Below, one piece after another: positions 1 through 5,357 of a stretch of 64,000 nt of DNA. The notes under the pieces were generated by a model. That model saw only the letters and a program-made list of their open reading frames with translations. It searched no databases and was not told the origin of the DNA. The stretch is from an uncultured Muribaculaceae bacterium (GTDB lineage: Bacteria; Bacteroidota; Bacteroidia; Bacteroidales; Muribaculaceae), in NCBI GenBank assembly GCA_910587075.1, contig CAJUKE010000012.1, positions 1-64,000 of the forward strand, given 5' to 3'. Each line of letters starts with the position of its first letter. Positions within the stretch are counted from its first letter, which is position 1. Made by a program: the position numbers and the translations under genes.

Positions 1-10
1 TCTTCACCAA

Positions 11-388
11 ATGGACGAGCAAGAGGTGGCTGAAGGTTACGCCCATATTGCCCGAAGGCTCTACCATATTCCCGACGGCGAGAAAGTGCCCGACCTTCTG
101 GCCTTCCATGCCCCGACGCTCCTCGCCTCGGTCTGGAAGGCAATCCTCGCCGGTCCCGTGGAAATCAACGGCAGAAAGATTGATTTCCGCATAATATTCA
201 AGAGCTCCGGCGCCTCGAAGCCCGACGACAAGACCGGGTGGACCGGGATAACGTTCGAGGTGGCCGCTGCCGGACTCTTCGGGACTGTGCCGGAGGTTGA
301 GCGCGCTGATATGTGGGCGGTGCTTATGTACCTGTACAAGTGTAAATTTGAATATCTCAACGAAAAACGCAACACCCCGACCAAATAA
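11..388 (+). CDS. Phage protein of unknown function
   Basis: This 125-residue soluble protein ahead of the endolysin is not recognised. It has no signal peptide or membrane segment; the N-terminal half is helical and a charged C-terminus ends Lys-Arg-Asn-Thr-Pro-Thr-Lys. The reading frame stays open to the left window edge, so the true start could lie further upstream; the ATG at 11 is only the first one visible. Its place among tail-side genes suggests a structural or assembly role, but that is inference from position alone. Confidence 0.6.
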   Translation: MDEQEVAEGYAHIARRLYHIPDGEKVPDLLAFHAPTLLASVWKAILAGPVEINGRKIDFRIIFKSSGASKPDDKTGWTGITFEVAAAGLFGTVPEVERADMWAVLMYLYKCKFEYLNEKRNTPTK

Positions 389-439
389 GAGGGTTTTAAT
401 GTGCGTAATCATTTATTCACTCATAAGTCGCAATAAAAT

Positions 440-880
440 ATGGAATTATCGCAGTCAATTAAAGCAAAGATCAAGGCGTGGGAAGGGTGCCGACTCACCG
501 CCTACCGTTGCCCCTCCGGGGTTCTGACTATCGGCTACGGCCACACCGGCCCCGACGTTATCCCGGGCAAACAGATCAGCCGGGAAGAGGCCGACGCGCT
601 TTTCGAGGCCGATATTGAACGGTTCGCCGCGTCGGTGGCCCCGATGGTCGACGGGGTGGGGCTGCGCCCCTGTCAGTTCGACGCTCTTGTTTCTCTTGCC
701 TACAATATCGGTGCCGGGGCGTTCTACCGCTCGACGCTGCTCAACATGGTGCGGGCCAACCCCGACGATCAGGCTATCCGCCGCGAGTTCGAAAGCTGGG
801 TCTACGGCAACGGACGGAAGCTCGCCGGATTGGTCGCCCGGCGGATTGAGGAGGCTAACCACTATTTCGGCCATTTATGA
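440..880 (+). CDS. Phage endolysin, GH24 muramidase (T4/P22 lysozyme type)
   Basis: This lysozyme cuts the N-acetylmuramic acid - N-acetylglucosamine bond of peptidoglycan to release phage. Its 146 residues match the size of the GH24 family. The catalytic triad is visible near the N-terminus: Glu15 (in WEG), Cys24 and Thr30, spaced E-8-C-5-T as in P22-type lysozymes, followed by the conserved GYGHT motif at 32-36. There is no signal peptide, so export would need a holin; a small two-segment membrane protein at 1733-1969 is a candidate. Its stop overlaps the next start by 4 bp (ATGA), implying translational coupling. Confidence 0.93.
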   Translation: MELSQSIKAKIKAWEGCRLTAYRCPSGVLTIGYGHTGPDVIPGKQISREEADALFEADIERFAASVAPMVDGVGLRPCQFDALVSLAYNIGAGAFYRSTLLNMVRANPDDQAIRREFESWVYGNGRKLAGLVARRIEEANHYFGHL

Positions 881-1314
881 TCAATCTCGCACAGTACCGC
901 GAATATTGGGAGGGTGTGGCCGCCAGGATTGACTCGGTTACCGGCGTTCTTCCCGTGACCATCGACGACCAGATGGGCCGTAAAATCCAGTCGCTACCGG
1001 CTGACTCAGTCACCCTGTTCGTGCTTCCGCCGCTGGCCGAGTCCGCGGCCCGCGGAGTCGATAATTTCAAGGAGGTTAACAAATGCGTGGTTTTCATCAT
1101 GGCGAAATACGACCCGCAACGCCGCGGCTCCTTCGACGTGCTGGAGCAGACGCAGCCGATTATCGACGAGGTGAAAAGTATGTTGCTCAGCGACCAGAGA
1201 GCCGGATGCCCGGTCATGCGGGTCGACGCGGCAAATATCGACACAGCCCCGGAAACGGAACTTTACGGGCGCTTTGCCGGTTGGTCGATTGCCTTCAACG
1301 TGACATCTTACTGA
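877..1314 (+). CDS. Phage protein, possible tail terminator or completion protein
   Basis: This 145-residue soluble protein overlaps the endolysin stop by 4 bp. No family is recognised with certainty. Size and mixed alpha/beta character resemble phage tail-terminator or tail-completion proteins, and the next gene has the size and basic N-terminus of a head-tail joining protein. The role is inferred from position in a tail-side cluster; no catalytic motif is seen. Confidence 0.6.
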   Translation: MINLAQYREYWEGVAARIDSVTGVLPVTIDDQMGRKIQSLPADSVTLFVLPPLAESAARGVDNFKEVNKCVVFIMAKYDPQRRGSFDVLEQTQPIIDEVKSMLLSDQRAGCPVMRVDAANIDTAPETELYGRFAGWSIAFNVTSY

Positions 1315-1315
1315 T

Positions 1316-1720
1316 ATGGACGGTTCCGACAAGATAGCAAAGTATTTCACCGAGTACGTTAGCCGGGGATTCCGCCGGATATTCGAGGAGCAGCGACGTA
1401 TCGCAGCCGCCAAGATCTACGGAAAACAAGCCTACCGCACCGACGGAACTCCCCGGAGTCGCTCGGGGCTGCTGCAACAGGCGTTGGCCTCGCCGACCTT
1501 CTCGATAACCGGCTCCGGCTCCGGCATATCGGCGAAAGCGCGGTACCCCACATATCTCCGATTCCTCGATATGAAGCGGCTCGGCAATTACCGAATCTAT
1601 AATCGCCCGGTCTGGGGGATTCTCTATAAAGAAACATTCAATGACATTCGTTATGAGTTTTCCGACTGGCTACGCAAGAATTTTGCCGATTCCATCCGCG
1701 AAAGTTACCAACAATCCTAA
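1316..1720 (+). CDS. Phage protein, possible head-tail joining or tail completion factor
   Basis: The product has 134 residues with a basic, helical N-terminus, a glycine/serine-rich middle (about 50-70) and an aromatic-rich C-terminal half. It starts 2 bp after the preceding stop, so the two genes are probably co-transcribed. The arrangement recalls HK97 gp10-like tail completion proteins, but I cannot confirm the family. It lacks a signal peptide and membrane segments. Confidence 0.6.
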   Translation: MDGSDKIAKYFTEYVSRGFRRIFEEQRRIAAAKIYGKQAYRTDGTPRSRSGLLQQALASPTFSITGSGSGISAKARYPTYLRFLDMKRLGNYRIYNRPVWGILYKETFNDIRYEFSDWLRKNFADSIRESYQQS

Positions 1721-1732
1721 ACAATACCCGTT

Positions 1733-1969
1733 ATGAAGAAATTAATGATCATCATCGGCGCGATGCTACGCTTCGCGTTCCTGGTTGCCCCCGGTGCCGC
1801 GTTCGGCTGGTGGGCGTGGGGCAATGCCTCTGCCCTTATCGCGGTTCCCGCCGCCATCGGTGTCGAGACCCTCTTCCTGTTCGTTTTCTCCCTTATAGCA
1901 GTGGCTATACAGGCCCGCCGCGATCTGCGACGCAAGGAGACTGGAGCCGAGGCATACGGGGAAGAATAA
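1733..1969 (+). CDS. Small membrane protein, holin candidate
   Basis: This 78-residue protein has two hydrophobic segments (about 4-30 and 33-60) joined by a short turn, followed by a charged tail rich in Arg, Lys and Glu. Two transmembrane helices with a charged cytoplasmic tail fit a class II holin, and it sits about 850 bp downstream of the endolysin in the same direction. No holin family is recognised by sequence, so the assignment rests on topology and context. It could instead be an unrelated phage membrane protein. Confidence 0.65.
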   Translation: MKKLMIIIGAMLRFAFLVAPGAAFGWWAWGNASALIAVPAAIGVETLFLFVFSLIAVAIQARRDLRRKETGAEAYGEE

Positions 1970-1994
1970 AGCCGCCTCCCGGCTCGTTGTTGGA

Positions 1995-2048
1995 ATAGGG
2001 TAAATAATTCTTGGAATATAGGATTATTTACCCTATATTCGCGCTGTG
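1995..2048 (+). promoter_or_regulatory. Promoter with overlapping 14-bp dyad, upstream of antirepressor gene 1
   Basis: A -7 box TATATTCG (2034-2041) lies 20 nt after a TTG (2011-2013). A perfect inverted repeat, ATAGGGTAAATAAT (1995-2008) and its complement (2023-2036), spans the promoter and overlaps the -7 box. This is the expected layout of a repressor operator. The 15 bases 2034-2048 recur exactly at 16443-16457 in front of the paralogous gene. Confidence 0.75.
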
Positions 2049-2072
2049 TTTCTTTAATAAACAATCTCGAAC

Positions 2073-2591
2073 ATGAGCAAACGACACATCTCCACTATCA
2101 ACGGCGTTGAAATCTTCGCCGAATTCTCCGAAAACGGCAGCGTTTTCGTGCCCATTAAACCAATCTGCGAGACTCTCGGAATCGAGCATACCGCGCAAAA
2201 ACAGCGTATCCACAGGCACTATATTCTCAGTTCAACTGAGGTTACTGTAACCTCAGTTGCCGCTGATGGAAAGTCCCGCGAAATGACCTGCCTCCCCCTC
2301 GAATACGTCTACGGCTGGCTGTTCACCATCGACGCCAATCTCGTTGCTGAGCCGGTTCGCGAGCGTGTGGCCGACTACCAGCGCGAGTGCTACGATGCCC
2401 TTTACCGGCACTTCGCCGGTTCGATGAAACGGCAGATTGAAACCAACGAGGCCGAAATCGCCGCCCTGAAGGCCGTAAACGATGCTCTGACGGCGAAAAA
2501 GCAGGCCGATGAAGCCTACAAACAAGCCCAGAAGCGCCTCGACAAGGTGCGGGCCTCCCGACTTGACAATGCTCCATGTTTGGACTTGTAA
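2073..2591 (+). CDS. Phage antirepressor-type protein (P22_AR_N domain), copy 1
   Basis: The N-terminal ~115 residues resemble the P22 antirepressor N-terminal domain: an INGVEIF start, a VPIKPICETLGI segment, a CLPLEYVYGWLFTI segment and a YRHFAG motif. The C-terminal ~55 residues form a Lys/Glu/Ala-rich coiled coil. Such proteins bind or displace phage repressors or act as DNA-binding regulators. It is a paralogue of 16483-17004 with the same coiled-coil end. A dyad covers its promoter, suggesting autoregulation or repressor control, and a terminator follows. The gene contains a perfect palindrome at 2233-2259 in a segment that differs between the two copies. Confidence 0.85.
   Translation: MSKRHISTINGVEIFAEFSENGSVFVPIKPICETLGIEHTAQKQRIHRHYILSSTEVTVTSVAADGKSREMTCLPLEYVYGWLFTIDANLVAEPVRERVADYQRECYDALYRHFAGSMKRQIETNEAEIAALKAVNDALTAKKQADEAYKQAQKRLDKVRASRLDNAPCLDL
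2233..2259. repeat. Perfect palindrome inside antirepressor gene 1
   Basis: The arms are CAACTGAGGTTAC (2233-2245) and its exact complement (2247-2259) around a single central base. It encodes the stretch between the LSS and DGKS motifs. The paralogue carries a different hairpin at the same codon position (16643-16669). Confidence 0.95.
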
Positions 2592-2606
2592 ATGAAACAC
2601 AACCCG

Positions 2607-2630
2607 TCCCGCCGGAAATGCCCGGCGGGA
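2607..2630 (+). terminator. Intrinsic terminator after antirepressor gene 1
   Basis: A perfect stem TCCCGCCGG / CCGGCGGGA lies 15 bp after the stop codon and is followed by a run of six T. Confidence 0.85.
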
Positions 2631-2679
2631 TTTTTTATGTGGAAAAACGGGGTAGGTAGTAATATTTCTACCGAAAAAG

Positions 2680-2710
2680 TTTGTTATAAGAATAAATATT
2701 ACTACCTTTG
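2680..2710 (+). promoter_or_regulatory. Bacteroidetes-type promoter of hicAB
   Basis: TTTG (2680-2683), a 19-nt spacer and TACCTTTG (2703-2710) match the primary sigma factor consensus of the phylum. Transcription should start near 2715, where the 13-nt inverted-repeat arm begins. Confidence 0.8.
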
Positions 2711-2714
2711 TATC

Positions 2715-2727
2715 GTCAAATCACTAC
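2715..2727 (+). repeat. 5' arm of 13-bp inverted repeat flanking hicAB
   Basis: GTCAAATCACTAC begins 5 nt after the -7 box, at the predicted mRNA start, and ends 3 nt before the hicA start codon. Its exact complement lies at 3376-3388, after the hicB stop. The two could pair in the mRNA and cover the start region, or act as a protein-binding site in DNA. Confidence 0.9.
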
Positions 2728-2730
2728 CGC

Positions 2731-2925
2731 ATGAAACGATACAAAGTAAAAGAAATCATTAAGATGCTTGAGGCCGACGGTTGGTTTCTCGCTTGCTGGA
2801 GAGGCGACCACAGGCAGTTCAAGCATGACGCTAAGAAAGGCCGCGTCACCGTCGCCGGAAAGCCGAGCGACACACTTGAACAGGAGATTTTAAACAGTAT
2901 TTTCAAACAGGCGGGATGGCGTTGA
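2731..2925 (+). CDS. hicA: HicA-type mRNA interferase toxin
   Basis: HicA toxins are small double-stranded-RNA-binding-fold ribonucleases that cut mRNA. The product has 64 residues, typical for the family. The catalytic histidine is seen as His27 in Gly-Asp-His, followed by QFKH, and the protein ends with the common ILNSIFKQAGW helix. The antitoxin gene hicB follows 27 bp later. The promoter and a start-adjacent inverted repeat lie directly upstream. Being carried on a prophage suggests maintenance or superinfection defence, which is inference. Confidence 0.92.
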   Translation: MKRYKVKEIIKMLEADGWFLACWRGDHRQFKHDAKKGRVTVAGKPSDTLEQEILNSIFKQAGWR

Positions 2926-2952
2926 ACCATCCCGCGCAAAAACGACAATTAT

Positions 2953-3363
2953 ATGGAAACGATTAAGGTGGAGGTTTCGTGGAGTGGTAAAAATTATGGC
3001 GGAGGTTGGGGCTGTCCCGAAATCGGGGCCGTTATATGCTCCGGCAAATCCCTTGAGGAGTTCAAAGCCGAGTTCGCGGCCGCTCTTGAGTTCCATGTAG
3101 AGGCGCTGCTCGCTGATGGCGAGAGCGTGCCGCAGTGGCTTGTCAACAAGGACTACGAGGTTGAGTACGACCTTAAGGCTTCGGCCCTTTTGCGTCAGGC
3201 CGAACAGTTTACGACGATGGCCGCTCTGAGCCGGGTAACGGGCATCAACCAGCGCCTGCTCTCCAACTATGCCTCGGAGGTCAAGCGGCCTCGCCCCGAG
3301 CAGATGCGGCGCATAGTGGAGGGGATTCGCCAAATCGGCCAAAACTGCCTCGCCTTGTGCTGA
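2953..3363 (+). CDS. hicB: HicB-type antitoxin with C-terminal helix-turn-helix
   Basis: This 136-residue protein has a partial RNase-H-like HicB fold at the N-terminus (about 1-80, with the WGCPEIGAV strand and the ALEFHVEALL helix). A helix-turn-helix of the Xre type follows (about 92-125, ALSRVTGINQRLLSNYASEVKR). It would neutralise HicA and repress the operon. The inverted repeat at 2715-2727 / 3376-3388 or the promoter could be its binding site. A terminator follows at 3407. Confidence 0.92.
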   Translation: METIKVEVSWSGKNYGGGWGCPEIGAVICSGKSLEEFKAEFAAALEFHVEALLADGESVPQWLVNKDYEVEYDLKASALLRQAEQFTTMAALSRVTGINQRLLSNYASEVKRPRPEQMRRIVEGIRQIGQNCLALC

Positions 3364-3375
3364 AATACAATGTCA

Positions 3376-3388
3376 GTAGTGATTTGAC
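3376..3388 (+). repeat. 3' arm of 13-bp inverted repeat flanking hicAB
   Basis: GTAGTGATTTGAC is the exact complement of 2715-2727. It lies 12 bp after the hicB stop and before the terminator, so it would be in the 3' untranslated region of the same mRNA. Confidence 0.9.
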
Positions 3389-3406
3389 ACCCTTCTGACA
3401 CGTTGC

Positions 3407-3435
3407 ATCCTCCAGCTCTTTTTGAGCCGGAGGAT
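3407..3435 (+). terminator. Intrinsic terminator after hicAB
   Basis: The stem ATCCTCC-x-GCTC / GAGC-x-GGAGGAT has a T-rich loop and is followed by TTTTA. Confidence 0.8.
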
Positions 3436-3450
3436 TTTTATTTAAATTTA

Positions 3451-3481
3451 TTTGCCGTTTCGGTTTTTCGCCGTATCTTTG
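3451..3481 (+). promoter_or_regulatory. Promoter of leader RNA A
   Basis: TTTG (3451-3454), a 19-nt spacer and TATCTTTG (3474-3481). The region from TTTGCCGTTTCGG through CGCCGTATCTTTGCAGTGC is nearly identical to the promoter of leader B at 18687-18722, although the leaders themselves differ. Confidence 0.85.
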
Positions 3482-3485
3482 CAGT

Positions 3486-3700
3486 GCGTTACATCATTGA
3501 ATCAGGCGACCGAGTCGCCGAACCGTCCGAGGTCGGCCTTTTTTATGGCCAGCCGAGGCCGTCGAATATTATAACAGTTCCGTCCCGTGCGGTGCGTTAA
3601 TGCGCCCGCTGCCTGGTTCAAGGTGTAACGCAACGGGGAGCGGGACTGTTTCCTTTTACCCCGGCTCGAAATATTGTTTAATTAATGCGTTACGACAATG
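3486..3700 (+). ncRNA. Structured leader RNA A with alternative start-codon pairing
   Basis: A 200-nt leader begins 5 nt after the -7 box. GCGTTACA (3486-3493) pairs with TGTAACGC (3624-3631). TTGAATCAGGC (3497-3507) pairs with GCCTGGTTCAA (3611-3621), with one G-U. The same downstream strand (3625-3632) can instead pair with TGCGTTAC (3686-3693), 4 nt before the start codon. AACAGTTCCG (3573-3582) can pair with CGGGACTGTT (3641-3650), forming a pseudoknot across the closing helix. A hairpin GGCC-TTTTTTAT-GGCC lies at 3535-3550. All these pairings have counterparts in leader B despite different sequence. An alternative frame from 3403 was not accepted as a gene. Confidence 0.7.
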
Positions 3701-3946
3701 AACACAACAACCATCCAAACCAAGCGGAGCGCCCGGCGAAGGCTCGCCATCAGCTCCCGAGTGACTAACCTCGCGCAGCGGATCGCAGCCGCGGCCACAG
3801 CCGCCTCTGTGCTCGCCATGTGGGCGCAGCTCACATTTACCGGGACAATGACCCCCTTCGTGGCCGGAGCCGCCGTCGCCTCGATCACCGCGGCCACCGT
3901 AGCGGTGGCCCTCGAACCCTCCGGGGAGAAAGGAGGCGCCTTATGA
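3698..3946 (+). CDS. Small membrane protein, cassette A (paralogue of 18927-19175)
   Basis: The product has 82 residues: a basic N-terminus (KRSARRR), two hydrophobic stretches (about 26-45 and 53-73) with a short polar turn, and a Gly/Lys tail. It may be holin-like or a small inner-membrane protein; no family is recognised. It is controlled by a long structured leader whose last segment touches the start codon. Its stop overlaps the next gene's start (ATGA). The DNA from 3797 on is identical to the second copy. Confidence 0.75.
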   Translation: MNTTTIQTKRSARRRLAISSRVTNLAQRIAAAATAASVLAMWAQLTFTGTMTPFVAGAAVASITAATVAVALEPSGEKGGAL

Positions 3947-4218
3947 GAATCGAGATCGCCGGAGCGCAGATAACCGACGCCGTTGTCGAAACGCTCGAAA
4001 ACCTTCAGACCAATACCGACACCGCGGCCATGTACGCCGACACCCTTAACCAGCTCGGGCGGATGCTCGTCGAGAGTTCCGACGGCACGCCGGAGGGTGA
4101 CGCCGCGGCGCTGGCTCGCCTACGGGTGTTGCAAATGATACGCGACGACCTCGCCCGGCTGGCTTGCCCGCCCGACCTGGACACCCCGGCCAACGATGTG
4201 CCCACCGCCTCTTTCTGA
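3943..4218 (+). CDS. Small helical protein, cassette A (paralogue of 19172-19447)
   Basis: This 91-residue acidic protein is largely helical, with an amphipathic helix around residues 10-45 and another at 55-72, and a Pro/Asp/Thr-rich C-terminus. No family is recognised. The start is set by the 4-bp ATGA overlap with the membrane protein gene and by a GGAGG run 10 bp upstream. Coupling to the membrane protein in both copies suggests the two products work together. The C-terminal ~20 residues differ between the copies, while the first 58 or so are identical. Confidence 0.75.
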   Translation: MRIEIAGAQITDAVVETLENLQTNTDTAAMYADTLNQLGRMLVESSDGTPEGDAAALARLRVLQMIRDDLARLACPPDLDTPANDVPTASF

Positions 4219-4230
4219 CACTCCGCCACC

Positions 4231-4258
4231 ATCCCCCGCCGCCACCACGGCGGGGGAT
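4231..4258 (+). terminator. Terminator-like hairpin after cassette A
   Basis: ATCCCCCGCCG / CGGCGGGGGAT is a perfect 11-bp stem with a 6-nt loop, 12 bp after the stop. No long T-run follows. Confidence 0.7.
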
Positions 4259-4284
4259 ATATGTTATATAGCATACTTATTTAT

Positions 4285-4315
4285 TTTGAAAGTGTCCGAC
4301 AATTCATTAAATTTG
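4285..4315 (+). promoter_or_regulatory. Promoter of the ribbon-helix-helix gene
   Basis: TTTG (4285-4288), a 19-nt spacer and TAAATTTG (4308-4315), ending 17 bp before the start codon at 4333. Confidence 0.75.
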
Positions 4316-4332
4316 CGGAAAACCAACGAATT

Positions 4333-4524
4333 ATGGGAGGAATTGGAAGCGGAGGCGCGCGCGACGGCGCCGGGCGGAAGGCTACCGACGGAGCGCGGAC
4401 GAAAATTTCGGCCCGCATACCCGTCTGGCTCGTTGACCTCATTAAGGACGAGGCGGCCCGCCGCGAAGTGTCAACCTCACAGCAGATTACCGAGTTATTA
4501 ACCAAAGCGCTCGAACGAATGTGA
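4333..4524 (+). CDS. Ribbon-helix-helix (Arc/CopG-like) phage regulator
   Basis: This 63-residue protein starts with a flexible Gly-rich, basic arm (GGIGSGGARDGAGRK). It continues with a short strand (TKISARIPVWLV) and two helices ending in a TELLTKALERM helix, the plan of ribbon-helix-helix DNA-binding proteins. The ATG at 4333 is preferred over the in-frame ATG at 4261, because the latter would place the promoter inside the gene. It precedes a membrane protein gene and the tape measure gene, so it may regulate itself or the tail genes. Confidence 0.75.
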   Translation: MGGIGSGGARDGAGRKATDGARTKISARIPVWLVDLIKDEAARREVSTSQQITELLTKALERM

Positions 4525-4545
4525 TACATTTAATCCGTGAAAGTT

Positions 4546-5283
4546 ATGAAAAGTTGCCTTAATGTGTTGTTGGTGGTAGTAGCGGTGGTAGCCGCGATTC
4601 ACTGGCGGACTAATTTTATGATGGTGTTGTTAGTCGCAGGTGGTATTTTCGCCGTGTTTGTATTACTGGGCGTATATAAGGGATTGACAGAAGAATTTGA
4701 TCCGGCAAATCTGCCGACAGATGGCCCTGCTGACGATTATTATAACTCTTTATGCCAAGATCTGGAACGAATGAAGGATAATGGAGCGACGGAAAGGGAA
4801 TGCGCACGCTTCCGCAACGAAAAAATCACGCCATTCGAACCACTAGCGCAATTTTGGAACGAGAGCCGCCAAAGATGGGAGACGGGGGGTCGGACGGCCA
4901 CTCCATCCCGCTCATTCCGCATGCTTAACCCCAAGCGGCAGCGGTGGGATTCTGAATTTGCTATGTGGGTTGACATACCTATCGATGGCACTCAGATGAT
5001 GAACGTTCTTAAATTAAGGGAGAAAATCATTAAGGCGGCTTATGAGGAAGCTTTGGCCGCTGAGCGCGAGGCCGCTCTCAGAATGAGCGAGATTGACGAA
5101 CAATATAGGGCTGAGGAGAAGAAATATGCCGAATTGACGGCAAAACTTGAGGAAAACCGGCGACAGATTATCGCAAAGCGCCAGGAACTTCAGGCCGAAG
5201 GCACTTGGAATGAGGCCGAGGCTGAGTCCCCTTACATTGGGGTTGGGTTCGGAGCTGATTATGGCATGTTTGGTAAGAACTGA
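4546..5283 (+). CDS. Membrane-anchored coiled-coil protein
   Basis: This protein of about 245 residues has two adjacent hydrophobic segments near the N-terminus (about 5-20 and 24-45). A soluble region with Trp/Arg-rich stretches follows, then a long Glu/Ala/Lys-rich coiled coil (about 165-220). A GTG at 4537 in the same frame could be used instead of the ATG at 4546. The DNA is less GC-rich than the flanking tail genes, suggesting separate acquisition. The gene sits directly before the tape measure gene; no family is recognised. Confidence 0.7.
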   Translation: MKSCLNVLLVVVAVVAAIHWRTNFMMVLLVAGGIFAVFVLLGVYKGLTEEFDPANLPTDGPADDYYNSLCQDLERMKDNGATERECARFRNEKITPFEPLAQFWNESRQRWETGGRTATPSRSFRMLNPKRQRWDSEFAMWVDIPIDGTQMMNVLKLREKIIKAAYEEALAAEREAALRMSEIDEQYRAEEKKYAELTAKLEENRRQIIAKRQELQAEGTWNEAEAESPYIGVGFGADYGMFGKN

Positions 5284-5330
5284 CCATAGCCTCCCGGTGT
5301 CCTTCTAAACAATAGTCAGGGGCTTTAACT

Positions 5331-5357
5331 TCGCGTCAAAACAATACACTGACGCGA
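5331..5357 (+). promoter_or_regulatory. Hairpin abutting the tape measure start codon
   Basis: TCGCGTCA (5331-5338) is exactly complementary to TGACGCGA (5350-5357), whose last base is the A of the start codon. The 11-nt loop is A-rich. Folding would hold the start codon in a stem. Confidence 0.7.

Noticed and set aside
297..527. Frame overlapping the endolysin start
   Set aside because: It overlaps a confident gene, has no domain, and its start lies inside the preceding gene.
3403..3600. 65-codon open frame between hicB and the duplicated gene pair
   Set aside because: It runs through the hicAB terminator, the leader A promoter and the structured leader; no counterpart exists at cassette B.
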